Source: Coriolopsis trogii (Eukaryota > Basidiomycota > Agaricomycetes > Polyporales > Polyporaceae). From it: a stretch of DNA of 64,000 nt. Positions 34,756 to 46,384 of the stretch are shown here, piece after piece. The DNA is taken from assembly GCA_020543525.1 (NCBI GenBank), contig JAHYIO010000004.1, positions 1,798,001-1,862,000 of the forward strand, in the 5' to 3' direction. The translations under genes were made by a program, and so were the position numbers. Under the pieces are notes generated by a model. That model was given only the letters and a program-made list of their open reading frames with translations. It had not been told where the DNA came from and searched no databases. Positions within the stretch are counted from its first letter, which is position 1. The number at the start of each line of letters is the position of its first letter.

Positions 34756-36394
34756 TCAAACAAGCCGAGACTTGTCCCCAGAGTCCTCGTCCGTGACAAC
34801 AATTGGATACTCCACCAAAGGCGCAGCAGCATGCGGAAACACCCTCCCCAAAAAATCCGTCATCTCCCTCGACAGATCCACGCCGTTCGGAAACCCAACC
34901 TGCCCCACGTTGAGCTCACGCAACGCATGGGGGCGCGTCCCCGTCCCCGGCTCCGGATACCCTCGGACCCCATCCAGCGCACCCGCACACAGCTCCATCG
35001 CCGGCAGCTCCAACGTCCCCAACCGCGGGCAGCTCCGCGCAAAGTGCACGACCGACTCCAGCCCCGCGCGCGCACCCTCGATGGTGTCGATCTGGAGGCG
35101 GAACCTCTCGAGGTGTGGCCACGCCTCCGCGAACGCGCGCACGTCGGCAGAGCTGTACGGCATGGTGAGGAACGGGAACAGCAGCGAGACGTCGCGCAGG
35201 CCGTGCACCGCCAGGACCGGTTCCACGATCGCCATCAGGCTGGCCTCGGCCGGGTACGACCTCGGGCTGAGGTAGAAGTCGTTGTACGCCCCGGGCGAGG
35301 CGAAGGGCCGACAGTCTACCGAGAGCGACTCGAGCCCGGGGAGGCTGTCTGAGATGGTCCGGAAACAGCTCGCACACTCTGTCGCGAGCGTGCCGTGGTC
35401 GATCTGCAAGGCGGAGACGGTTAGGTGTCGTAGTGAGGGGAGTGCCGTGTTTGTCAGAGTACTGTTCAGGTCGCGCCAGGTTCCTGTGAAGGCGAAGGTG
35501 CGGACAGAGCCGAATGCAAGGGGAAATTCTGGTGTACCAGTCACAGAGACACGGAGTGTGCGAAGGTTAGGAAGCGTCGTCAAGGGCCGGAGGTCGTCGA
35601 TGTGGATGGTAGGCTCGATCTCGACATGTCGTAGGTGTTCATGGCCGCTAAGGAAGCCTAGATCGACCTCCCATATCGGAGTCCTGACTCTGAGTACCTC
35701 CAGCTGAGGAGCCGCATGGCATGCCGTTTCGAGAATATCTTGGACATCCCGATTCTCTATGCCCCAACGATTGGGATATGTGAACGAAATTGAGAGATCG
35801 CGAACAGTCGAGGTCAAGAGCACCAGAGCAGCGCTGTATATCGGAGTCGACCTGCGACCGTGTAAGCGGACTGTATGTAGCATAGGCAGAACGGGGTCTC
35901 CTCCTAGGAGTGGTAGAAGCAATTCCCAGATACTATATTCGGGTCCAGCAAACGGATCGAGGACGATCGAGCGCACTCTGTGAGCATACTCCTGGAAGCG
36001 TGCCCAGTTTTGGTGAGTGCGAGGATCTTGGGATACGGAGTCATTCTATCAAATATAATCAGTATCGGTCATAAGGACATGGAGTGGTTATATCAGCCTG
36101 ATGGAGACGGAGACTGACTTCTGGTTCAAATTGAACACCATCGGGCTGAGATCGCGGGGACAATATTCCCAGAGCATGTAGCAGGCCAGTCAAGGGTTTG
36201 TCGCTGGGTAGAGATTTCCACAAGACGTTCAAGGCAGGTCGGGTGAAGTTCTTGGAGGCGAGCGCAGATCGAAGAAGGATCTGGCGGATACGAGCAAGCT
36301 CCTCCTCACTGCTATAGTTGTCAGGATCGAGATGGGGAAAGACTTCATAGAGTATGTCCTGCACGTCGCATATGGATGGTCGAAAAGTGCCCAT
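34756..36394 (-). CDS. F-box-like/LRR protein
   Basis: Intact paralogue of the neighbouring 33323 gene, convergent with it (97 bases between stops). Two exons fit: 36394-36119 and 36045-34756 (521 aa). N-terminus MGTFRPSICDVQDILYEVF, then an F-box-like core (SALASKNFTRPALNVLWKSL). The large second exon begins NDSVSQDPRTHQNWARFQEY, matching the paralogue's exon start, and holds about ten irregular Leu-rich strands (LPSLRHLTVSALQ; LPGLESLSVDCR; CPRLGTLELPAMEL). The expected role is substrate recruitment in SCF ubiquitin ligases; the substrate is unknown. Same intron position and phase as the paralogue shows recent duplication. Confidence 0.85.
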
Positions 36395-36733
36395 GCTCAA
36401 TGGAGGGACAGCGAGAGCGTATAGTATACCGTATAGTTCAAGTTGACCACCGATTGGCCGCTTCAACGCCTCCGCAGTACTTTAGCCGCCTGTGTAGTTG
36501 GTCGCTTCCAATGTGCAGCCAGACAACGGCAGCAGCAACCACGATGACAGATCAAGAGAGGCTAGAAATACACAACAGTCCGAAGCTACACATGCATAAG
36601 GATAACAGTATGCGAGAGAGCGAACGCAGATTCGAGAAGAGAGAGAACACCGGAAGGGGCATTGCTGTCCAAGTCCGCATCCTTTGGTCCACTACTAGCA
36701 ACAGTGACCAGCCAGGGATACGGTTCCCTGACC
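36395..36733. other. Intergenic between F-box-like gene and DUF6533 gene
   Basis: About 340 bases holding the F-box-like promoter (minus strand) and the 3' end of the DUF6533 gene. No gene seen. Confidence 0.6.
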
Positions 36734-38480
36734 TCATACTGGCAAAAGCGTCTGTGGGGACAACGGCGAGGGCGGCGACTCGCTATAAGCACGCTCATGC
36801 CCCCGCCGACCGCTCCTATGGCTCTCGTGTGTTCGCCCCGTTCCCCCTGTATTGCTTCGGGAAGGGTTGAGCGCGGCGTCCTCTCTGTCCGTCTCCGGAT
36901 CCTCAGACATGGACGAAGACGACGAAGGCGACAACGAACTCTCCTCGTCTGGCGAGGCTGGCATCACATAGTCGTCCTCCTCGCGCTCGTCGGGCTGTAG
37001 GGCAGAGTAGACGTGTGAGGGAACGGCGAAGTTGACGTCGGCGAAGGTCGTGGGCTGGCTCGTGTGCATCGCGTGTGTGGAGCGCAGGTTGAGGACGAGG
37101 CGCGAGCCCTGTGAGATGAGCGAGCGGTGGAGAGTTCGAGGAGGGATGTCAGTGGGGCATGGGAGACGAAAGGCTAAGGTGAGCGGTCGGTCGCATACGG
37201 TCAACCTCAATGACTTACCCCTGCACCGAGTATGGCTAGAAGCCATCTGTGTGGAATGATCACCTGCTCGTCAGCACATCGTGCTGGAGATAGAGTCGAG
37301 ACGAGCACGTACGGGAATCCAACCATCACAAGTGTGGTAGGTGCGAGTGTGAAGAGGATGGTGTTAAGCAACATCACCACTACCCGCAGTGTCAGTACTA
37401 GAACGCACGGTCGCCCAACAGTGTAACGCACAGAAGACTCCAACAAAAGCCATCGTCCCATCGCGAATGAGGACAGTGAGGAGGGTCGTGTTCGCGAAGC
37501 CATCCTTCCCACCTCTGATGACACCGACCATCATCAGTCCGAACAGAAACGTCTCGTACAGTATCGAGGCAGAACTAAGTGAGAAGCATATGTTGGTCAG
37601 CGAAACCATTGCGAGCGTACATGCTCCACTGCGTACCTATAGACAACCATCTCGACAGGAAGGTCTGCGGCTTGACAGTAGAAGCCCCCCATGATCTTGG
37701 GCATGCTAATACCGAGACTAACGGCCATCACAACAAATTGGAAAGCGAAGCCAAGCTGCATGATTCGCAAAACCTTGAGTTGGCCACCGTATACGGCATA
37801 CACTGTACGTGAAGGTCGTCAATATCGGCCTTTAGCCGGCACGCGGTCAGCGATAGCGATGACGTACCTCGATACATTAGGATCAACTCTGTGGCGAGTT
37901 CGACAGCGAATGTCGAGAGTATTTCGAAGATGAGCCATGGTACGCATGGGATGATGTGAAAGTTATGGAGGCTGGGCCCGAGATAATCGTGTTGAGTTAC
38001 TTGCGTAGATGGCCGGACCCAAGAGAAGAGACGCACAGCAAGGTGAATAGGGAATAATATCTGACGAGGAGATATAAGATCTTGGGCAGCGTCCACTTCG
38101 ATCTATCAGACCATCGACACCAATCAAGACCGATTGCTTGACAGAAACAGATTGGACTCACGGCCAGATCAGCTTGACCTTGACGCACGCCGCTGTCAGC
38201 GAAGACTGACATCTGATGTTCACGACGAAATGTTACGCACCTCGTCGTCCATGGTCGTCAAGATGTCCCATATCAGCAGTGCGAGCGCAGCGACTGTGGC
38301 CAAGGGATACGAGATGGAATCTGTCAGACGGGAAAGTGGTTGTATGCACAGACATGACGTACCACCACTTCTCTGAGCCCCTTCTGCGAGAATCAGGGAT
38401 GAGAACGCGTCTTGATTGACGTCCCACAGTGTCCAAAACTCCTCCGCGGTGATATTTCCGTGGCGGACGTTCCAATCCAT
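36734..38480 (-). CDS. DUF6533-type seven-helix membrane protein
   Basis: Agaricomycete-specific membrane protein of unknown function. Many small exons. The first starts at 38480 (MDWNVRHGNITAEEFW); exon 2 gives the DUF6533 signature ALALLIWDILTTMDDEV. Later exons supply helices around KWTLPKILYLLVRYYSLF, FHIIPCVPWLIFEILSTF, VLRIMQLGFAFQFVVMAVSL, LYETFLFGLMMVGV, and VMLLNTILFTLAPTTLVMVG. GSRLVLNLRS follows the last helix, as in other members. The last exon is a cytosolic tail of roughly 150 residues, rich in Ser, Asp and Glu (PDEREEDDYVMPASPDEE). I did not fix every splice site. Order of helices and the signature make the family clear. Confidence 0.8.
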
Positions 38481-38726
38481 GTTGCCAGATTGAGTTGACA
38501 GGAGTGAGAGGGGGAGAATGCAGCAATGGTCAGGCGGGGACGCCGCACAACATACTAATTGGAACCCGCAGAGGCCGGCGGAGGAGGCGCAAGCCTGAGC
38601 GTAGCCCCGGATGGACCTCGGCAGTGCTTTTGTCTTCGCATCTAAGACCGAACGCGGCTAGTAGCTACTAGTAGCATCTTCTCCACCGGGCGCATCCTAC
38701 AGATAGTCTTCAAGTTTGTCAGAAAC

Positions 38727-39527
38727 ATGCCTCCACGCAAAAGTTCAGTCCGTGTAGGATATCGCGCAATGAGAAGCTGGTCAATGAGGTCGAGGTGCAA
38801 GTCAACGTTAACGTTTCGGAGCGCGTCGAGCACGTCGCACGACGCGCTCGACCAGCCCCGGCCCGAGGCAGGAGCGCTCAAAATCTGGCAACCTGCCCTA
38901 AAGAACAAAGGACAAAATCAGCTCAGCTGGTTCGCGTATGTCGCCGACTCTTCCGTCGTTATCTCATTCGAGGGTCTCGCAGTCTATGCATCTCTATTGT
39001 CTCGTCTGACTCTCCGGTCGCATGTTGCGAGCCTTCGCATCACCCACGACAACGCCTTGCAAAACAATACCATGCAGCACTTGGCGTCCGCGATCTATTC
39101 TTCCATCAGCTCAAATTCCACATCATCCACCCTTGCTATTCACTCCCAGCTCGACTCGTTCTCTCATCGGGTTCGGGGGTTGCTAATAAAGGGAAGATCG
39201 ACGCGCATTTTCAGGCATTTATTTCGGCCGTCCTCTGCGTCCCATGAGCTGACGACCTTACGAGGTGCCTTACATCCTCTCTGCCTTACACTATACGAAC
39301 TATGTAGTGCATGCTTCTTTGGTTACTGTTCTATATGCCCTTCAATGTTAATGTCAATACCCAACGGCAGCCCGCCCCCATGTCGTGTGAGGTGGTCAAT
39401 TGATCCTGTTGGTATGGATGCCCGTTGTATACCTCCACATGCTCATGACTTGTCGTATCGCAACGTTTTCGTTCGACGTTGTACTTGGATCAACCACACG
39501 AACGTGCACTCGGGCTCATCGCCTTGA
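38727..39527 (+). CDS. Hypothetical open frame, doubtful
   Basis: A single uninterrupted frame of 266 codons from an ATG. It reads as Ser/Leu/Arg-rich protein without signal peptide or domain (for example LSRLTLRSHVASLRITHD). Another frame of 150 codons overlaps it and looks as good. It has no intron in an intron-dense genome and no family I recognise, so chance or decayed coding DNA is as likely as a gene. Confidence 0.2.
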   Translation: MPPRKSSVRVGYRAMRSWSMRSRCKSTLTFRSASSTSHDALDQPRPEAGALKIWQPALKNKGQNQLSWFAYVADSSVVISFEGLAVYASLLSRLTLRSHVASLRITHDNALQNNTMQHLASAIYSSISSNSTSSTLAIHSQLDSFSHRVRGLLIKGRSTRIFRHLFRPSSASHELTTLRGALHPLCLTLYELCSACFFGYCSICPSMLMSIPNGSPPPCRVRWSIDPVGMDARCIPPHAHDLSYRNVFVRRCTWINHTNVHSGSSP

Positions 39528-39820
39528 CGTCGGCGTGAACCGACCAGATGATGTCGCGACGGACAGGAAGACCGTCGCTACGCGATGTCCCATTGTCGTC
39601 CTGCTGCAGAGCGGGTGGGACATCGGCGGGACCTACAGATGCGCGAACTGTCACACAACGCAACAAACAGCCAGTGACCCCAAAATCCAATGCCTCGCCT
39701 CGGGCAAGACCCTAGTATGTAGGATAACACCAGACACAGCCCTGGCTACAAGTAATCATACATCGCGGCCATCGCATGATCGTACACCCAAAAATCCTAC
39801 AGCTCGACAACGTCTCTCGT

Positions 39821-39878
39821 CCGAGCATCGAGCACCGAGCACCGAGCATCAACGTTCAACGTACACGTACACGTACAC
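39821..39878. repeat. Short tandem repeats (CGAGCA)n and (GTACAC)n
   Basis: CGAGCA-type units repeat at 39821-39850, and three GTACAC units stand at 39861-39878. Confidence 0.75.
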
Positions 39879-40121
39879 GCGCCGCACAGCGTCCGCATAC
39901 GTAGTCCAAGCAGACTCGCACACGACAACGCACATCACTCGCACATGTTGACAAACCCGCCATCGCTCTCTAACATGGGAGCAGCCGCACAGTCTCGAGC
40001 CACCGAGCCCTAGCCCACATCAGCACACCCCGCCGAGTTCCTGTACCCCAAGTGAGAACAGGATTCCGTCGAGTGCACGAGGGAGCGCGAGAGGGCCGCG
40101 AGAGGGCCGTGAGCGAGCCGT

Positions 40122-42326
40122 CTAGATCGGCGAGTCGCGCGAGACCTCCGACAGCGCCCTCGACAGCTGCGACAACCGCAGCTCAGCCTTGCCCGAGCTT
40201 AAGGGCGCCGACCTCAACGGTTTCGGCACAGGCGTAGGCGTCGCCACGCGCGAAGGAACAGGAACATGCCCCGCCGCGGTGGCCGTCATCGGTACAGGCG
40301 GGAGCGGGAGCGATTCCCAGTGCGCATCGTCGAGCGATGTCGGCGTGCGTGGGACAGGGGCGCGGGGCATCCGTGCGCGCGCGCTCGGCGTACGTGCAGT
40401 CCGTGCGGTGGTGGGCGTGCGCGGAGCGGCAGTGTCGGGCGCGCGAGACTCCCGGATGGGGGCGGTCATAGGTGTGCGAGGGGGCGGTGCGTACGATGCC
40501 CCGGAGCTACGTGGGGTGTACGGGATGGGGGGCAGAGGCCCCGACGTGCGTGGGGTGCGGGGTGTGTACGGGATCGGAGCTGGGGGAACGGACGTGCGTG
40601 GTGTGCGTAGGCCAGACTGTCCGTTGATAGCGCGAGACTCGCGTGCCGCCGTCGGCGTACGAGGTGTCCGCGGAAGGCCCTGAACGGCGGGTACTATCCG
40701 CTGGGCGGGAGACGAAGAGTACATGTTCAGCGCTGGGTCCGCGATAGGGTTCGCAGACTGCGCCCGACGGACGCTGTTCGCGCGGGATTTGCGACGCGCC
40801 CCTGGGCTCCTGGGGCTCTTGGGCGGTGCCGTGCTGTCAGCACGAGACTTGCGGCGCACCACCCCTCCAGCGCTGTACGAGTGGTTGCGTGACGCGATGC
40901 TCTCGGCGCGGGACTTGCGGCGAGAGGCGAGCGAAGAGCCAGACTTGCGGAAAGGGTCGATGCTGTCCGCGCGCGAGCGGCGCTTCTTCGCGATCGTGCT
41001 GAACACGCTCTTCTTGCTCGGGCTTGTCACGTCCATGTCGTTGCGAGAAGACGCACGCGAGGACTGGCGGGATAGAGAGGCCATGGAGTCCCGGCGAGCG
41101 CCTGGGAGGGGAATGTCCTCAAGCTCCATCATGCGCCTCCGCCAATCTGCCGGTGGCTCGATGGGCGTAACGAGAGGGATCTCAGGAGACCGAGGCGAAG
41201 GGCTATCCTTCTCGTAGCCCTGCTCGACCTCGACCACGGTGGCATACGTACTATTCGACTCGATGCGCATGTGGGATGCGATGCTCCTGCGTGACGCGAT
41301 GCTTCTACGAGGGCCGAGAGGGAGAGATGGGACCTTCGGTACTGGGAACGCCTGCTCGACTGAAGGATGCGGCCTCCCCTCCATGGACAGACGGGGTGCC
41401 TCGAAGGGATCCTCGGGAACAAGTGGCATGTTCGCCATACGAAGCTTGTCCACGGACGGGCGTGGGCTGTGGGTATGCGTGCCGAAAGCCTTCGCGCGTG
41501 CAACGGTCAAGTCGGCGAGAGTGGCCTCCGAATCAATGCTTGCAGCCTCGCTCTTCCTGTTTCCCCCCTCGAGGTCACCTGCTTCGAACGACTTGCTGTT
41601 CCCCCCCGCGAATCGAGTGCCAATCCAGGTCACATCACTCGTAGGTCGGTCTTGCTTGGGCTGCGGGCGAGCAGTAACGCGGGAGACATTAGGGATAGGA
41701 CCGACCCTCCCTCTGTTGCGCCGGCGATAGACCAGAAGTATGACGACGATCACAAGTATCAGGCCAACTGCCCCGCTCACACCCGACGCGATGATGATAG
41801 CTTTGTTTTCCGCGCTGCAACAGTCGCGCTTGAACGGCAACTCCAAAACGGCATGTATGAGTGAAGACGTACCTCTTATCATCAAGGCCAAGGCGAGTGC
41901 CGTTCGTTCCACTCGTGTCGTTTCCGGCAATCCCGCTTGGAGTGGCTGTTGGCAATTGGCCAGAGGCTGCGTTCGGCACCGCACTTCACGGGTACTTTCA
42001 GGGGGACGGTCATAATGCAACGCGCGGAGCACTCACTCAGGTAATCCGTCCACAGGTGCCGTCGTCTGCGGTAGACTAGGTATCCCCGCGTTGGGGTCAA
42101 CGCTCCCTCCATTCCCCGCATCCGCGCCATTCGGGTCCAGCGTAGGATCGGTAGGGATGCCCCCGTTAGGGTCAGTTGTGCCGGCGTTGGGATCCTGCGG
42201 GTTCGTCAGGTTGGGGTCCGTCGTATTCGAATCCGTGGTCTGGTTCGTGTCATTGGGATCCGGAAGAATCTGGTTGGGATCCGTGGAACCGGGGTCCAAA
42301 GGAATGTCGTTGGTAGTATCAGACAT
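40122..42326 (-). CDS. Single-pass membrane protein, Asp-Pro-Asn-rich ectodomain
   Basis: Unrecognised fungal membrane protein with sensor-like architecture. Three exons fit, from 42326: 42326-42037, 41983-41873, 41814-40122 (697 aa). Residues 1-95 lack a classic signal peptide and are a repetitive DPN/DPNG-type stretch (TDPNQILPDPND, NPQDPNAGTTDPNGG). After a Thr/Ser/Gly linker, one strong helix (AVGLILVIVVILLVY, near residues 150-170) is followed by RRRNRGR, fixing the tail in the cytosol. The tail of about 520 residues is Ser/Arg/Pro-rich and contains at least four copies of an RKSRA(D/E/N)S motif plus many TPRTPRT-type sites. The organisation resembles fungal wall-stress sensors (type III topology), but no homology is claimed. 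Confidence 0.75.
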
Positions 42327-44130
42327 GGATAGGGTCGAAAGCCGTCAGAGCAAAGCGAGAAGCAGTAATAATGAAGTAGAGGAAAACCCAATAATAAGAA
42401 AACGTCTGGTCCCAGGGAGCCTAAAGAACGAAAGAGAGCGGCTACCCGACCGAAGTTCGACAACTGCTCGTGAGTTGACGAAATGAAAGAGAGAGAACTA
42501 GTTTGCAGAGTCCGTGAACGAAGGGGAATGGAAATGAAAGGCTCGCTCTCAAGCAGCGGAAGGGCTCGAACTTCAACTTGAGTCGTCCTTCGCGCACGCC
42601 ACCGTGACAGAGCCGCGCTGCGGTCGCAAAGAACGAACGGAGGACAGGACCGTGCAAGACGAGTCCAAAACCAGCCCGAGAAGCGTAGCGGGCTCACCAG
42701 GAGCAGCGAAAGAAACGAAGGGAAGGGAACCAGCCTAGAGGGAGCCCCGGTAGCCAGACGATGGACGACCTTGTCAAAGGTGCGTGGAGGTCGGGCGTCC
42801 CGAGCCAGCAGTAATCACTGTGCGTCGCGCGCAGCATACACCCTGTCCGGACCCACCCTCATCACTGCAACTAGCCGGACGGTCGATGATGTGGAGAGCT
42901 GAAACGGATCACGGCAGTCTCCCTGCGATTCCAGATGTGTGATTCCCAAGCCGGCTTTCTTCTGCACCAGTGCGAAGATGACATCGCCAATCTGGAGGGC
43001 ACACTGATTGTAGTTGTGGCTGTGGATGACATTCGGCCAAGTCGCCTGCACTTGAGCACGATAAGCATACCACTGATGTTCATCAACAAGGCCGTGTAAA
43101 GCCTAGATGCTTGGAAGTGGCCGGGCTGAGGTCGCAGTGTGCCAAGGTCTACACGAATGCGGTGGGAGCGCCGCGAAGAGGCAGGTACCGCGAACTCAGA
43201 ATGAGAGGGGATATTGACATGTCATACCGGTGAATCAGACGGGACCCACAATCTCAAACATTCTCCGCTTCCACGTCGAATTGCTGCCAGCCGTTATATG
43301 CTCCATGCTTTGATGGTGTATTTGGGGGGGCTTGAGAATCCGTTCTCGAGGCGTTGTTGAGGTTTTATGGGCGACTACTGAACCATACTGACGGCGTCCT
43401 GATGAGGACGATAGGGTAATTGGGAGCCTCTCAAGGTTGACATGAGAGGAGTAGAGCAAAGTAAGAGAGCACATCGGTGATGAGAGCGGACAAGACGGGA
43501 CTTATGTAGTGGACGAGCAGTGGACCAGACGTCTTGTTTAGGTTCAATAGAATTTCGACATAGAAGCTCTCCGCCTGTCATTTCTGGAACGTGTACCTCC
43601 ATTTCCAGTCACCTACCACCTCTCGAAATATGTCGTGAACTAGTTGTCGCTCACACTCAACCAGCCAACTCAAGAAAGCATACGATCCTGCATATAGCAT
43701 CCAGCCCTCTACGTCGTATACATCGGTCTCTGCCGCCAAGCGAGCTACACTAACTAATTATCACAACAAACACTTTTATCCCAGCCGCCGCGTCAGTGGG
43801 CGCAATGCTACATCGTAGGGGGACACGATAATTTAGTACATTATAGCGAGGGTACCTACCTTGTCGTCCGCGACATGGGAACATCGTGCGCCATCCATTC
43901 AACACGAACACACATCCCGCCTCCTACCAGCGTACGCGGAGTGTGAACTCCCAATCCAGAGCGCCGTCGACGTTGCGCGATCGCCGCAGCGCCGACCCTG
44001 AGCGGAAGACGAAGACGAAGAGGAACAGAGTCACATTAGCATCAACCGCGCTGACACATCCAGGCGACGGAAACGACCGACGACTCACCCAACAATTCTG
44101 ACCTATGCCTTCGACCGCCACCATTGTCAA
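42327..44130. other. Intergenic region
   Basis: About 1.8 kb. The 5' leader of the 40122 gene (purine-rich on +, 42330-42540) and the 3' end of the Cdc20-like gene lie here. No open frame has a recognisable domain. Confidence 0.5.
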
Positions 44131-45825
44131 CTACCGGATGGCGCAAGTTTCCATCAAGCTCTTCTGCTTCGGATGGTTGTACTTGCCCCAGACGTCCCAC
44201 ACCTTCACCTGTCCTTCCTCGGGCACAGCGAGTGCAGCCCGGTGCCCGCTCGGGTTCAGCACACTGCCGGCCACGCCCTTACTGGCCACCGATACAGTCT
44301 TGACGTGGCGCATACCCGGGAACTGGTGAACGACGATCGAGTTCGCCATCCTCGACTGTAGTGGGGGCACTCCATACAACGACGGCACCTCCGTCGGCTT
44401 TCCCGGCCCATGAGTCGACAGCATCTCATTGATCACCGGAGAGAAATGGATTGAAGTCACTTGCGCGTCAAACTCGACCTTCGTCGGCCGTTCCGGATAG
44501 CGCGTCGACGAGTCGCCGTCGCGGTCCAAGTCCCACATGCGGATAGTGCCACTGCCATCGGGCGCAGAGTCTCCGGAGACTAGGTACTTTCCGTACCACG
44601 GGCACCAGGCAAGGGCCTAAACAACCACACCCGGACATGAGCCGCATCGCACGCAACCGAACGCTAGAAGCCACTCACCGTGATGGCCCCGACGTGCTGC
44701 ATCTTCCGGCGACGCTGAACCATAATGCCCACCTCGAGGGGAACCCGTGGCTTGCGGATGTCCCAGACGAGAATGAGGCCGCTCTGGTCGCCGCTGGCCA
44801 CGTAGACCTTCTCGCGGCTCCAGGCCAGGGCGGAAATAGGTGACTGATGACGGGTGACCTTCTTCGACTGGTCTCTCATCTTCGCGATATCGTTCGCACG
44901 CGTATCGTAGTGCCTCAGCGTGCCTTTCTCATCTCCGACGGTGAGGAGCGCAGCGTTGAACACCATCGCGCTCGGGCCCTTCATCTTCCATTGCTGCCCG
45001 ACCTTCTTCGCCGCCAGATCCCACATCTGCACATGTCCGCTCGTCGTCGCGAGCGTAACCAGATTCGGCTGGTCGTGCTCCGCGCATCTGACGAGCCGCA
45101 GGGTGCCCATGCTGTCGCTGAGCTTCGTGAGCTGTTGTGCCACGTCTTGTGTATCCGCCATGCCCTTGTGGTACACTCGGTTCCCACGCCCGAACACAAG
45201 AGCGTCCGAATGGGACCAGCCGATTGGAGGGGTCGCAGAAGGCTCTGTGGCGTCGCCGGTGGAAGGACCCGAGTAGTCGATGGAGTTGACAGACCGGACG
45301 TTCCAGTAGGCAGAGTGCTCCAAGAAGTCGCCGTGGCCCATCGACTCGCGTTTTCTGCGGACATCGCTCGACGAGGCGCTCCGCATTAGCGCGTGGTAGC
45401 CGTCATCGTCCATGGACGCCATCGAGGACGCACGCGAGATCGGTGTGGAACGCATGAAGGATGATGAAGAGCCAAGCCGTGGCCGGACGGGGCTTTGGTG
45501 GGGTATTCTTGCGAGGTCGTCGAGAAAGGGGGCGTCCATAGATGAGGAAACTCCTGACGACCCTGCGGCCGACTACGAGGCGTTCGCGCTCAGCGTGAAG
45601 TGTGCACGACGCGTCATTACATCCACTTACCAGTGTGAAAGACCCCTCACGGCGAATGGATGAAGTGGAAAGCCTCCTCAGCCTCTTTGCTTCGGTCTCA
45701 TCGACCGAAGTCGTCGAACGGGTACGTTTTCTGTCCCTTATTTTTTTCGTCGCATCAGCCACAGATGATCGATGATGGCATATGATGCCTGCTCACCTAA
45801 AGTATGGACTGTTTCTCAGCGACAT
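44131..45825 (-). CDS. Cdc20/Fizzy-type WD40 activator of the APC/C
   Basis: WD40 protein of the Cdc20/Cdh1/Ama1 group that recruits substrates to the anaphase-promoting complex. Four exons fit, from 45825: 45825-45797, 45730-45631, 45572-44679, 44616-44131 (502 aa). The start ATG is in a 29-nt first exon (MSLRNSPYF) joined to a basic segment (RKRTRSTTSVDETEAKRLRR). The disordered N-terminus leads to a propeller with LVFGRGNRVYHKG, VTLATTSGHVQMWD, AWSREKVYVASGDQSGLILVWD, ITALAWCPWYGKYLVSGDS and VTSIHFSPVINEMLSTHG; the last two are Cdc20-like. The protein ends in Ile-Arg, the IR tail that docks on APC/C subunits. A canonical C-box (DRFIP-like) is not evident; LDDLARIP is the nearest candidate. 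The paralogue type (mitotic or meiotic) cannot be settled. Confidence 0.75.
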
Positions 45826-46384
45826 ATCGAGAGTAGATGGGGGATGGAGGAGGTAGTGGAGGGTGAGATGTGGAGGGTGAAAGACAGAACGTGAGGGTCG
45901 GACGCCCTAATGAGACCAGTTCCCAATCAGGCAATAGCCAATAAGGTTCGATCTTTTGACGCGGCAATCAGGTGACCGCGCAGTGCCGGTGGGTCCTTGC
46001 CTTTCCTGTAACGCCCGTGGCAAGGACGGGAAGTGTTCGATGCCTGGCAGCGGTGAAGCATGGAAGCACAACCCGCCAAAAGGCGGGACCAACACAGCAG
46101 TCGTCTCATGGGCCCGGCGCAGGAAACAACGCATCTTCAGACACTTGAACGCGGCGTGACGTCGCACTCAAGCCAACATGCGAGAGGCACTATCAGTGAT
46201 TTCCGAGAATCAGGGGCTAACGCGTCCTACGTCAACCCCACCACGCTCACATTCACCCAAGGCGCAACAAACAAATATCGGGTATACTACGAATAGCGAC
46301 ACGCAACGGCAAGCCGTCGCGGATATAAAGCATACTCCAAAGCACCTCTATCTCCAACCAATATCCCCGCCCGGATGAGCCCGT
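45826..46384. other. Intergenic, Cdc20-like promoter and DUF7729 3' end
   Basis: About 560 bases. A pyrimidine-rich leader on the minus strand (45830-45900) fits the Cdc20-like promoter. No gene seen. Confidence 0.55.

Larger units (their letters stand above)
38481..40121. other. Intergenic with one weak open frame and simple repeats
   Basis: About 1.6 kb. The long + open frame at 38727-39527 is listed separately with low confidence. Hexamer-like repeats occur at 39821-39850 and 39861-39878. Confidence 0.5.

Noticed and set aside
42206..42697. Minus-strand open frame upstream of the 40122 gene
   Set aside because: Overlaps exon 1 of the DPN-rich protein in another frame and continues into its 5' leader; no conserved content.
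45403..45762. Start of the Cdc20-like gene at 45762
   Set aside because: The codon there is GTG; a consistent ATG in a 29-nt exon at 45825 joins the basic N-terminus in frame.
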